Counted from the stretch's first letter, positions 1 through 7,837 are shown. The stretch: DNA of 13,123 bases from CAZRNB01 sp964601355 (GCA_964601355.1 CAZRNB010000086.1:1-13123); one strand, 5' to 3'. The notes: generated by a model not told the origin, from the letters alone. Numbers and translations: made by a program.

Positions 1-55
1 AACCGATTTGGCATAATAGCTCTTCCAAAGAAATCCCTTGATGAGATTTGCCTAG
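1..55 (+). pseudogene. Possible 3' fragment of a gene cut by the IS
   Basis: Reading frame 1 is open from the window edge into the insertion sequence (NRFGIIALPKKSLDEICL, then IS-derived codons to a stop at 205-207). The other two plus frames stop early. If the IS and one copy of its 4-bp target are removed, this frame continues in phase across the junction and stops at 1636-1638, overlapping the start of the downstream endonuclease gene by 14 bases, as tightly packed operon genes do. I do not recognise the product. A regulator or another restriction-modification component would fit the position, but that is a guess. The open stretch is short and could be chance. Confidence 0.25.
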
Positions 56-71
56 TACTACAACGCTACAA
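53..71 (+). repeat. IS left terminal inverted repeat
   Basis: TAGTACTACAACGCTACAA is the exact reverse complement of 1590-1608. Homology stops right after the 19 bp. Confidence 0.9.
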
Positions 72-142
72 AGGCTCAAGAGAAGCTATGCTGCCAGCCG
101 ATGATACTCCTGTAAACAATGGTTTTTCAGGAGGTTATCGAC

Positions 143-1603
143 ATGGACGTCAAAACGATTATGAGAATCAAACCGGAACTGACTCGATTCCTGCGGCAGT
201 TCGATGACTGCTTCGGCAGAATCACCACCCATCGCTATCTGAACCTCTACGTCGAGGGCCAGTTGAGTGATCTGCCCAGAAAGAGTATCGAGCCGATGGC
301 CGACGCCGTCGGCGAGCCGCCACGGAATCTCCAACAATTCCTCAGCCTGTTTCGCTGGGATCAAGGCGCCCTGCGAGATCGTCTCCAGCAGTACGTGGCC
401 CGGCGTCATACGCACCGGCACAGTGTCGGCGTCATCGACGAGACCAGCTTCGCCAAGAAAGGCGACAAGACCGCCTGTGTCCAGCGTCAACACTGCGGGG
501 CCGTGGGCAAACTCGAAAACTGCGTCGTCAGCGTTCACCTCGGTTACGCCACGCCGGACTTCTACACCCTGGTGGACGGAGAACTGTATCTGCCTGAAGA
601 AACGTGGCATGAGGATCGGCAACGGTGTAGGGAGGCCGGCATTGGCGAGGATATCGTCTACCGCCCGAAGTGGCAAATGGCCCTGGAGCAGTACCATCGG
701 GCTGTGGGCAACGGCCTGCGTTTCGCTTGGCTGACCTTCGACGAGGGGTATGGCCGAAACGGGCCTTTCCTGCGGGAATTGGACTATCTGGGACAAAACT
801 ATGTCGCTGAGGTGCCGGTGAGCTTTATGGCCTGGACGCAACGGCCAGAGGTGCTTTACCGCCGGCACGATAGGGACAAAAGACCGGGCCGAAGAAAGAA
901 GTATCCCCGTCTGAAGGTGAAGAACAATCCACGCGTGGAGGTGCGAAATATCCTGCGTTATTCGCCGGCGATGCGCGGCCTCAAATGGCAGGATTACTAT
1001 GTCAAGGATGGCCGTAAAGGACCGATGGTCTGGCAGGTCAAACATATGACAGTCTATCTGGCCGATGAGCACGGTCTGCCGTCTCGGCCCTATCATTTGC
1101 TGGTGGCGCGCAATGCGTTGGATCATACGCAGATCAAATACTTTATCAGTAATGCGCCGCCGGGAACCTCGACCGAGATACTCTTGCGCGTGGCCTTCAC
1201 GCGGTGGATCATCGAGCGGGCCTTCGAAGACAGCAAAACCGAGCTGGGCATGGATCATTTTGAGGTGCGTAAATTCCGCTCGATCCAACGGCATCTGATC
1301 CTCAGTTGCCTCAGCCACGTGTTCCTGAGCGAATTCTGTCTGAGGTATCGGGGGGAAAAATCTCGGCCTAACGCTATGCCAGGTCCGCACCGCAGCAGCG
1401 AGGCTTTGTCCGATCTGGTTTCGCGACGGGCGTTGTTCCCGGAAACGGGCCGAATCGATCGTTGCGCAATTGGCCTTAACGCAACACCGAAACAGCAAGG
1501 CCGCTCGCAGCCATCGACGGCGTACAATCAGGCGATTGCATGCGACAGGCATAAAACTGAAGAACATAAACAAATGTCATTGGAACTGCTTGTAGCGTTG
1601 TAG
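143..1603 (+). CDS. IS701-family DDE transposase, frameshifted C-terminus
   Basis: This transposase cuts and joins the IS ends. The start at 143 is chosen over an earlier in-frame ATG at 119 because a strong ribosome site (CAGGAGG, 128-134) precedes it. That gives 486 residues, usual for the family. The catalytic acids are visible in the expected contexts: D99 in VIDETSFAKKG, D200 in WLTFDEGYGRN, and E359 in WIIERAFEDSKTELGMDHFE. After residue 403 the frame gives non-family sequence. The conserved tail (NLGLTLCQVRTAA, then TQHRNSKAARSHRRRT) lies in the +1 frame from about 1359 and stops at 1593-1595. Removing one G from the G6 run at 1350-1355 restores one continuous 483-residue protein. The catalytic core is intact, but activity is doubtful unless slippage restores the frame. 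Both possible stop codons lie inside the right inverted repeat. Confidence 0.88.
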   Translation: MDVKTIMRIKPELTRFLRQFDDCFGRITTHRYLNLYVEGQLSDLPRKSIEPMADAVGEPPRNLQQFLSLFRWDQGALRDRLQQYVARRHTHRHSVGVIDETSFAKKGDKTACVQRQHCGAVGKLENCVVSVHLGYATPDFYTLVDGELYLPEETWHEDRQRCREAGIGEDIVYRPKWQMALEQYHRAVGNGLRFAWLTFDEGYGRNGPFLRELDYLGQNYVAEVPVSFMAWTQRPEVLYRRHDRDKRPGRRKKYPRLKVKNNPRVEVRNILRYSPAMRGLKWQDYYVKDGRKGPMVWQVKHMTVYLADEHGLPSRPYHLLVARNALDHTQIKYFISNAPPGTSTEILLRVAFTRWIIERAFEDSKTELGMDHFEVRKFRSIQRHLILSCLSHVFLSEFCLRYRGEKSRPNAMPGPHRSSEALSDLVSRRALFPETGRIDRCAIGLNATPKQQGRSQPSTAYNQAIACDRHKTEEHKQMSLELLVAL

Positions 1604-1608
1604 TACTA
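1590..1608 (-). repeat. IS right terminal inverted repeat
   Basis: Exact reverse complement of 53-71. It contains the stop codons of both transposase reading frames (1593-1595 and 1601-1603). Confidence 0.9.
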
Positions 1609-1624
1609 AGAGGGAGAATTGAAT

Positions 1625-2551
1625 ATGGCCAAGCGTAAGCAAGGGCCGAGACTCCAGCAATATCCGAGGATGGATGGTCTTTTGCTCGTAAAGCCAGAAC
1701 TTTTCCCGCCGTTGAGTCCGCCTATGCCGATGGAAAAAATCATCGCTTGTATCGATCGCGCCTTTGAACGTTGTAAGCTGAAAAAAAGCGGCGAGAATCG
1801 TGTCGTTGTTGGTTCCCCGGAGAAATTAGTTAAATTATGTATAAATCACTTAAGAACTCGTAGCGATCCTATCATAAGCCCGCATTTTGTAAGTCTTTGT
1901 GATGTTGAAAGACTTTTTGAGCTTGACGCAGTAAGCCATGAAATGCAACGCCATAGAATGACGATAGGTGTTTTCTATCAATATTTATTGCTGGAGTTAA
2001 TGAGACGACGTTGTCCTGTATTTGATGGTTCAAGAGAAGGAGATATTGTTGCAGACATTGAAACACCGACTTTCTCGTTGGGACTTCGCTTATACATTTC
2101 TGTGAAGAAATCCTCAGATACTGTCGGGGGACAAGATATTCCGGGAGTAATTCATAGAATTGAATCTATCGCTAAAGAGGAGAAGAATCTAACGAGGCCA
2201 TATCTTTGCGTTATCTGTATTGCGACACCTTCAGGTGGTAAACTACTTTCATATCAGGAAGACAGACATGTAAAATGTAGTAAGAGTGGAACTCCTTATT
2301 CATTAAATTGTGAACATTGGGGACCAGGATTTGTATTTCCTTATGTAACTGGTCACAATGCCAAAGAAATCTATATGGAAGGAATCAATCGCGTATCGAA
2401 AAATTTGCCCTTTTTGACTCTTAAATACCGTAAAGAATGTTCAGCGTTATTGAAAAAACGTCTTATAGAGCTTGATTTGCTTGCTGAAAATGGTAAAGTA
2501 AGTCCTGAGAAATTTCTTGAATTTTGTTGCTCTAATAGAACATGTGGATAA
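1625..2551 (+). CDS. Putative type II restriction endonuclease
   Basis: A 308-residue soluble protein, four bases upstream of a DNA methyltransferase in the same direction. It is most simply read as the cutting partner of a restriction-modification system. The start is set by GGGAG (1612-1616) eight bases before the ATG. A possible PD-(D/E)xK-like core runs over residues 120-165: E125 in a helix (LLLELM), acids in GDIVAD (140-144), then a strand LYISVKKS with K161 and K162. The residue two before K161 is Ser159, not the usual Asp or Glu, so the site is atypical or I have placed it wrongly. I cannot assign a named family or a recognition site. Codon use is AT-rich compared with the IS and the peptidase genes, consistent with transfer. 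The IS end just upstream has probably cut it off from its original promoter. The function rests mainly on context. Confidence 0.6.
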   Translation: MAKRKQGPRLQQYPRMDGLLLVKPELFPPLSPPMPMEKIIACIDRAFERCKLKKSGENRVVVGSPEKLVKLCINHLRTRSDPIISPHFVSLCDVERLFELDAVSHEMQRHRMTIGVFYQYLLLELMRRRCPVFDGSREGDIVADIETPTFSLGLRLYISVKKSSDTVGGQDIPGVIHRIESIAKEEKNLTRPYLCVICIATPSGGKLLSYQEDRHVKCSKSGTPYSLNCEHWGPGFVFPYVTGHNAKEIYMEGINRVSKNLPFLTLKYRKECSALLKKRLIELDLLAENGKVSPEKFLEFCCSNRTCG

Positions 2552-2555
2552 TCCA

Positions 2556-3548
2556 ATGGCACAAGCTTTATTTGATGCTTATCCATATTGTGGGATAATC
2601 GCAGAAGACTGCCGGAAAGAATTGGCTAATCTAAACGGCATTGTTGATCTAATTGTTACCTCTCCACCTTATGCCGACGCGAGAAAAAGTCACTATGATA
2701 GTATCCATCCGGACAACTTCTCAGAATGGTTCAGAACTTTTCACGAACCTTTCTGGAACGCCTTGAAACAAACAGGCAGCCTTGTCCTCAATATAAAAGA
2801 CAAAGTTGTCGATGGTGTACGCCATCGATTTGTATGGCAAACGATTGAAATGCTTTCCTCTCTCGGCTGGTTTTGTATAGATGATTATATATGGCGCAAA
2901 CCAAATCCTATGCCGGGGCATTGGCCAACAAGATTGCGTGACGGCTGGGAATATTGTTTCCATTTAGCAAAGTGCAAGAGACCATACATAGACCAGGATG
3001 CTGTTCGCAAGCCTATAGGTGAATGGGCTAAGGCTCGATTATCTAACCTCAGTGAAAATGACCTGACTCGTCAGAATTCTGTAAACAAAAGTGGTTTCGG
3101 CAGAAACATATCACAATGGGTTGATAAGAAAACTGTGCTACCTTCAAATGTGCTTACAATTCCTTTAATCGGTGTGAATAAGGGGCATCCTGCTGTGTTT
3201 CCACCTGAATTGCCTGCTTTTTTTATTAAATTACTTTGCCCTCGCGGTGGTTTGGTTGTCGATCCATTCGCAGGTAGCGGCTCAACAGGAATCGCGTCAA
3301 TGGAACTCGGGAAAGATTGCGTTCTGATTGATAATAATATGGATTATGCCAAACTCGCTTTTGAAAATCTTCAGAATGAAAGGAAAGATGCAACATTCGA
3401 GGTGGAACTTTTAACCGAAGGCAGTTCACCAAGGTCGGAAAAGTCTTCACTATTTACTGCTTTGATTAAAAGGCATAGTGTTATACAAGATATAACTTAT
3501 GAACACAGCCGGCGAAAGCAAAGCAAAGTTTATGCACTTACCCAATGA
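2556..3548 (+). CDS. Type II DNA methyltransferase, beta class, probably N4-cytosine
   Basis: It transfers a methyl group from S-adenosylmethionine to a base in the recognition site, protecting host DNA from the partner endonuclease. In the 330-residue protein the catalytic motif TSPPY (35-39) comes before the cofactor motif DPFAGSGST (236-244), which is the beta-class order. SPPY usually marks N4-cytosine enzymes. HPAVFPPELP (211-220) is also typical of this group, and D259 in VLIDNN probably holds the cofactor ribose. Residues about 140-205 are the likely target-recognition region. The ATG is four bases after the endonuclease stop with only a weak ribosome site, which suggests translational coupling. 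GTG at 2544 and TTG at 2517 are in-frame alternatives. The last 17 codons overlap the NrdJ remnant in another frame, so the natural C-terminus may have been altered at an insertion junction. Confidence 0.92.
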   Translation: MAQALFDAYPYCGIIAEDCRKELANLNGIVDLIVTSPPYADARKSHYDSIHPDNFSEWFRTFHEPFWNALKQTGSLVLNIKDKVVDGVRHRFVWQTIEMLSSLGWFCIDDYIWRKPNPMPGHWPTRLRDGWEYCFHLAKCKRPYIDQDAVRKPIGEWAKARLSNLSENDLTRQNSVNKSGFGRNISQWVDKKTVLPSNVLTIPLIGVNKGHPAVFPPELPAFFIKLLCPRGGLVVDPFAGSGSTGIASMELGKDCVLIDNNMDYAKLAFENLQNERKDATFEVELLTEGSSPRSEKSSLFTALIKRHSVIQDITYEHSRRKQSKVYALTQ

Positions 3549-3642
3549 TCCATTTTCATGTTATGTTTGCGGCTCGATCACCGTCCGCAATGGCGCCTGC
3601 TATAAATGCTTCAACTGCGGCAACTCCATGGGCTGCTTATAA
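3499..3642 (+). pseudogene. nrdJ: C-terminal zinc-ribbon remnant of B12-dependent ribonucleotide reductase
   Basis: A 47-codon open frame that ends in CYVCGSITVRNGACYKCFNC followed by GNSMGCL. This matches the well-conserved tail of class II, adenosylcobalamin-dependent ribonucleotide reductases, where CxxC pairs and a final GC(S) dipeptide help re-reduce the active site. The several hundred residues that form the catalytic body are absent, since the methyltransferase occupies the preceding sequence. The ATG at 3499 has no clear ribosome site, and the first 50 bases overlap the methyltransferase gene. It is best read as the displaced 3' end of nrdJ left by an insertion or rearrangement. A small free-standing zinc-ribbon protein is possible but less likely. 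Confidence 0.7.
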
Positions 3643-3659
3643 TTAATTAAGTGGAGTCT

Positions 3660-3718
3660 GGTAACTGGAAACTGGTAATGGCGTAAGCCATGCTGTGCAT
3701 TACCAATTACAAATTACC
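3660..3718. repeat. Imperfect palindromic spacer repeat (GGTAA/TTACC type)
   Basis: The arms 3660-3680 and 3698-3718 are complementary at 17 of 21 positions, with a smaller perfect hairpin (ATGGC/GCCAT) nested at the centre (3677-3690). The right side also repeats ATTACCAATTA in tandem up to about 3727. Short palindromes built from such phrases are dispersed in many environmental genomes. It lies between the nrdJ remnant and the slipin ribosome site. It has no T tail, so a terminator role is unlikely. Confidence 0.6.
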
Positions 3719-3747
3719 AATTACCAAATCTAAAGGAGACAAAGAAT

Positions 3748-4680
3748 ATGGGAAAGAATTTAATAAGTGCGTTTTCGCAAATCTCAAAAGAGTATGCGCA
3801 TCCGACAGGCGAACACATTTCGCTTGGTAAGCCTTTGCGGGCTATCCTCTTCGTCATCCCGTTTGGAATTTTCGCTTTTGTGCTATATAGGTTAACAATA
3901 ACCGGCACAATGCAGCAGGTAACGGCCATAATCACAGCGGTCATTGCTGGGATTTTGTGGCTAATTATTGTCAGCGGCATCCGGGTAGCAGCTCAATGGG
4001 AACGCGGCGTCGTCCTGCGCCTTGGGAACTTTCAAGCCGTACGCGGGCCAGGGCTGCTTTATATTGTACCGATCTTCGAGTATGTCAAATTCATCGATAC
4101 TCGTGTCCTTGTGGTCAATATTCCCCATCAGAAAGTCATAACGCGCGATAATGTACCCGCCGAGATTGACGGTGCTCTTTTCTTCATGGTGAAAGATTCT
4201 GAGAAAGCCATAATACAAATTCAGGACTTTCGCTTTGCCATCGCTCAGTACGCACAAGCGGCACTACGCGATGTGGTGGGCGGCCTTACGCTCGATGAGC
4301 TGCTTTCCGAACGCCAGCAGGTGCAGACCCGGATCGGCGAGAACATTGAAGAGCGGATCAAGGAATGGGGCCTGCATGTTGACTCAATTAGATTGCAAGA
4401 CATCGAGTTGCCCGAGGACCTTAAGCGTGTTATGTCGCGCCAGGCGTCAGCGGAGCGAGAGAAACGCGCCACTATCACAAAAGCCGAGGGCGACAAGTTA
4501 GCAGCGGTTAATTTGACCGAGGCTGCAAACATAATGAAGGCCAATCCTGTAGCGGTGCAGTTGCGCACGCTGCAAACAATCGACGGCCTCGGCGCCAGCC
4601 CATCGAATACGGTTGTGCTGTTTCCTGTCGAAATTACAAATCTTCTCAAATTGGTCAATCCGTCTGAAGAGAAAAAATAG
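3748..4680 (+). CDS. Slipin/stomatin-like SPFH (band 7) membrane protein
   Basis: A scaffold-type inner-membrane protein; stomatin relatives form oligomeric rings that organise membrane patches and partner proteins. The 310-residue product has two hydrophobic segments at about 29-49 and 58-78, followed by an SPFH domain from about 80 to 260 that opens with WERGVVLRLGNFQ and GPGLLYIVP. A charged coiled segment (RQASAEREKRATITKAEGDKL) follows, then the stomatin-type tail NPVAVQLRTLQTIDGL with VVLFPVEI. AAAGGAG (3732-3738) gives a good ribosome site. Bacterial slipins are commonly paired with an NfeD-type membrane protease partner, but none is next to this gene in the window. The gene downstream is unrelated. 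Confidence 0.92.
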   Translation: MGKNLISAFSQISKEYAHPTGEHISLGKPLRAILFVIPFGIFAFVLYRLTITGTMQQVTAIITAVIAGILWLIIVSGIRVAAQWERGVVLRLGNFQAVRGPGLLYIVPIFEYVKFIDTRVLVVNIPHQKVITRDNVPAEIDGALFFMVKDSEKAIIQIQDFRFAIAQYAQAALRDVVGGLTLDELLSERQQVQTRIGENIEERIKEWGLHVDSIRLQDIELPEDLKRVMSRQASAEREKRATITKAEGDKLAAVNLTEAANIMKANPVAVQLRTLQTIDGLGASPSNTVVLFPVEITNLLKLVNPSEEKK

Positions 4681-4780
4681 TATAATCTGGCGATGAACGA
4701 TTCTGTGGAAATGTTAAATTGTATTAGAGGATTTTCATTATAACGTTGTGCTTTTGTACCCGTCGGAAAGAGGATTAGTA

Positions 4781-7768
4781 ATGCAGGGAAAGAAAAAATT
4801 ATTAGCTTTGATCTGTCTGCTGTTTCTGGTGGCATTAACTGTAAACGCAGAAATTAATTCGCCAGATAACAGTCGAAGGAAGTTTAACTTTAATCCCGGC
4901 TGGAAAGTGCAGATAGGTGATCCGAATGGCGCGGAAAAGGTTGACTTCAATGATACTATCTGGAAAAATGTCACCACGCCTTACGCTTTTAATGAAGATG
5001 AGGCATTCAAGGTGGCAATCAGCCAGCTAACGACCGGCATTGTGTGGTATCGAAAACACTTTCAGATTCCCGCTCAGTACGCGGGAAAGAAGGTCTTTCT
5101 GGAGTTTGAGGGTATTCGACACGGCGGAGAATTTTATCTTAATGGCGAATTTATCGGCAGAAGTGAAAACGGCGTAATGGCCTTTGGATTCGATGTTACC
5201 CACCTTGTGAAGTTCGTTCCACAAGAGAATATTTTGGCATCACGAATAGATAATTCCTGGCAATATCATGAGCAATCTACAGGCCAGACATATCAGTGGA
5301 ACGACCGGAATTTCAACGCAAACTATGGTGGCATTGTGAAAAATGTTTATCTGCACCTGACGGATAATCTTTACCAAACTTTGCCTCTCTATTCAAACCT
5401 CAGCACAACGGGCGTGTACGTCTATGCGCAGGATATCAACATCAAGGCAAAGACGGCAAAAATTTCCGCTGAATCGCAGGTTAGAAACGAGCACTCCTCA
5501 GAAAAAACATTCAGATATGAAGTTGTTATTGAGGATATGAATGGCAAGATAATTAAGACCATCGACGGAGGAAGGCACACAATTATTTCAGGCGAGACGA
5601 AAACGGTTGCCGCATCTGCGTTAGTTGAAAACCTTAATTTCTGGAGCTGGGGCTATGGCTGCCTCTATAATGTCCACACAATCCTGAAAATTAACGGCAG
5701 ACCTGTGGATGTAGTTAAAACGCGCACAGGTTTTCGAAAGACGGATTTCGGTAATGGCCTTGTCAAGCTAAATGACCACGTGATTCAAGTGAAAGGCTAC
5801 GGGCAGCGGACGAGCAATGAATGGCCAGCAGTTGGATTATGTGTGCCGGCCTGGCTGAGCGATTTCAGCAACCGAATGATTGTTGAAGGAAACGGTAACC
5901 TCATACGTTGGATGCATGTAACGCCCTGGAAGCAGGATGTCGAGTCCTGCGACCGGGTCGGCCTGATCCAGGCGATGCCCGCTGGTGACTCTGAAAAAGA
6001 TGTTCAGGGCAGACAGTGGGAGCAGCGGCTTGAGCTGATGCGTGATGCTATCATTTACAATCGCAATAATCCAAGCATTCTCTTCTATGAGGCAGGCAAC
6101 AAAGGTGTTAGTGAAGAGCATATACAGCAGATGAAGGAATTGCGTGATAAGTATGACCCTTATGGAGGCCGGGCAGCAGGTTGTCGAGAAATGCTCGCAA
6201 GCAAAGTGGCAGAGTACGGCGGTGAAATGCTCTATATCAATAAAAGTGCCGGCATTCCTCTTTGGGCAATGGAGTATTCCCGCGATGAGGGGCTTCGCAA
6301 GTATTGGGATGACTTCTCACCGCCGTTTCACAAGGATGGCGATGGTCCTCTTTACCGTAATGCCCCTGCGATGGAGTACAACCGCAATCAGGATTCACAC
6401 GCGATTGAAAATGTCACCCGCTGGTACGATTATTGGCGGGAAAGACCTGGTACAGGTGATCGCGTTAGCTCCGGCGGAGTTAATATCATCTTCTCTGATA
6501 CAAACACACATTATCGCGGTGCGGAGAATTACCGGCGAAGCGGCGAGGTCGATCCAATGCGTATTCCCAAAGATGGTTACTTTGCCCATCAGGTGATGTG
6601 GGATGGTTGGGTCGATGTTGAACGACCGCGTATTCATATCATCGGCCACTGGAATTATGCGGCTGGCACAAAGAAAAATATCTATGTCGTCTCCAGCGCA
6701 GAAAAAGTAGAATTATTCATCAATGGCCAATCGAAGGGCTTCGGCCAGCAGAGCTATCGGTTCTTATTCACGTTCAGTGACATTGAGTGGCAGCCAGGTG
6801 TTGTCAAAGCTGTCGGCTATGACGCTGATGGTAAAAAGCTCTGCGAAAGTGAGAAAAAGACTGCGGGCGAGCCGGCAGCTATTCGACTAACTGCTCTCAC
6901 AAGTCCGAAGGGCCTGTTAGCGGACGGCTTCGACTTGGCACTTATTGACGTCGAGGTGGTAGATATCGAAGGTAATCGCTGCCCTACTGCTTTGAATATG
7001 ATTAATTTCTCGCTTTCCGGGCCAGCCGAATGGCGAGGCGGAATCGCCCAGGGACCGGATAATTATATTTTGTCAAAGAACCTGCCGGTCGAATGTGGCA
7101 TAAACCGAGTGCTCATACGCTCAACTACAAAGGCGGGCAAAATCATACTGACTGCAAAGTCCGAAGGTTTAAAACAAGCATCCGTTGAATTAGTTTCAAT
7201 GCCGATAAAGGTGACCGATGGCCTTTCGACGGAAATACCCGGCGAAGCTCTGCCGTCATATCTCAAATGTGGTCCGACACCGCAGGCAGAACCTTTGAAA
7301 CTATCTCGTAAGCCCGTTAACATTGCCGGTACTGCCGCCGGCGCAAATAGTGAGCAGACATCTTTAAGCTACGATGATAATGAAACTACCGGCTGGTCAA
7401 ACGATGGTACATTGGAGACAGCTTGGATTCGCTATGATTTTGCTGAACCTGCTACGGTGAGCGAGGTTGTAATGAAACTGGCTAATTGGCGGACTACGAG
7501 CTATTCAATCCAGATGTTTGTGGACGGCAAAAAGGTTTATCAAGGTGATACGCCACGGAGTCTTGGCTACGTGACACTCCCAATTCAGCCGATGACCGGT
7601 AAAAACCTGACAGTGGCTTTACAGGGCGCCAGTAAAAGTGAAGACGCCTTCAATATTGTGGAACTAACCGGCAAGAAAGATCAGGCAGGTAACGAAAGCA
7701 ATACGACCAGGGACAAAAATAGAAATACCCTCAACATCATAGAGATAGAAATTTATGAAGAATCCTGA
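4781..7768 (+). CDS. Secreted GH2-type glycoside hydrolase with discoidin-like C-terminus
   Basis: A 995-residue exported protein related to GH2 beta-galactosidases and glucuronidases, likely acting on plant or algal polysaccharide in the periplasm or outside the cell. ATG 4781 is preferred over GTG 4748 because AGAGGA (4769-4774) precedes it and the product then starts with a signal peptide (MQGKKK, hydrophobic core, cleavage near VNA-E). Domain order: jelly-roll sugar-binding domain about 35-210, Ig-like domain about 215-330, TIM-barrel-like core about 340-600, DUF4982-like module from about 615 (HIIGHWNY, VELFINGQSKGFG), another Ig-like domain, and an F5/8 (discoidin, CBM32-like) domain about 843-985. 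The barrel motif NNPSILFYEAGNKG aligns with the GH2 acid/base motif GNE, but the Glu position is K441. E498 in WAMEYSRDEG is the likely nucleophile. Mechanism and substrate are therefore uncertain. Confidence 0.85.
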   Translation: MQGKKKLLALICLLFLVALTVNAEINSPDNSRRKFNFNPGWKVQIGDPNGAEKVDFNDTIWKNVTTPYAFNEDEAFKVAISQLTTGIVWYRKHFQIPAQYAGKKVFLEFEGIRHGGEFYLNGEFIGRSENGVMAFGFDVTHLVKFVPQENILASRIDNSWQYHEQSTGQTYQWNDRNFNANYGGIVKNVYLHLTDNLYQTLPLYSNLSTTGVYVYAQDINIKAKTAKISAESQVRNEHSSEKTFRYEVVIEDMNGKIIKTIDGGRHTIISGETKTVAASALVENLNFWSWGYGCLYNVHTILKINGRPVDVVKTRTGFRKTDFGNGLVKLNDHVIQVKGYGQRTSNEWPAVGLCVPAWLSDFSNRMIVEGNGNLIRWMHVTPWKQDVESCDRVGLIQAMPAGDSEKDVQGRQWEQRLELMRDAIIYNRNNPSILFYEAGNKGVSEEHIQQMKELRDKYDPYGGRAAGCREMLASKVAEYGGEMLYINKSAGIPLWAMEYSRDEGLRKYWDDFSPPFHKDGDGPLYRNAPAMEYNRNQDSHAIENVTRWYDYWRERPGTGDRVSSGGVNIIFSDTNTHYRGAENYRRSGEVDPMRIPKDGYFAHQVMWDGWVDVERPRIHIIGHWNYAAGTKKNIYVVSSAEKVELFINGQSKGFGQQSYRFLFTFSDIEWQPGVVKAVGYDADGKKLCESEKKTAGEPAAIRLTALTSPKGLLADGFDLALIDVEVVDIEGNRCPTALNMINFSLSGPAEWRGGIAQGPDNYILSKNLPVECGINRVLIRSTTKAGKIILTAKSEGLKQASVELVSMPIKVTDGLSTEIPGEALPSYLKCGPTPQAEPLKLSRKPVNIAGTAAGANSEQTSLSYDDNETTGWSNDGTLETAWIRYDFAEPATVSEVVMKLANWRTTSYSIQMFVDGKKVYQGDTPRSLGYVTLPIQPMTGKNLTVALQGASKSEDAFNIVELTGKKDQAGNESNTTRDKNRNTLNIIEIEIYEES

Positions 7769-7837
7769 AAATAAAACCGCCATTCGGGACAGCCACTAAT
7801 TTATTTTTTAAAGAAAGAAGAAAGGAACTAAATCAAA

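Larger units (their letters stand above)
53..1608 (+). mobile_element. IS701-family insertion sequence
   Basis: The element is bounded by perfect 19-bp terminal inverted repeats and filled by one transposase gene, which is the layout of IS701-family elements. Family members usually duplicate a 4-bp YTAR target. If the ends are taken as 56 and 1605, the flanks are CTAG (52-55) and CTAA (1606-1609), which agree at three of four bases. The true boundary is therefore 53-1608 or 56-1605, and the duplication is imperfect or one side has changed. The element is more GC-rich than the restriction-modification genes beside it. Its right end lies only 16 bases from the next start codon. Confidence 0.85.

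Noticed and set aside
86..1573. Long minus-strand open frame (495 codons) across the IS
   Set aside because: It is the antisense of the transposase, which has DDE motifs, a ribosome site and family length. The minus frame shows no recognisable domain.
1580..1609. Outward promoter at the right IS end driving the endonuclease
   Set aside because: TTGGAA and TAGTAC/TACTAA are poor matches with 15-18 base spacing. Possible but not supportable.
3660..3727. ATTACC repeats as a CRISPR or iteron array
   Set aside because: The units are short and irregular, have no constant spacer length, and fold as one palindrome.
4681..4686. Perfect TATAAT before the GH2 gene
   Set aside because: No -35 hexamer lies 16-18 bases upstream, and the sequence there is the end of the slipin gene. 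A hexamer alone is not enough.
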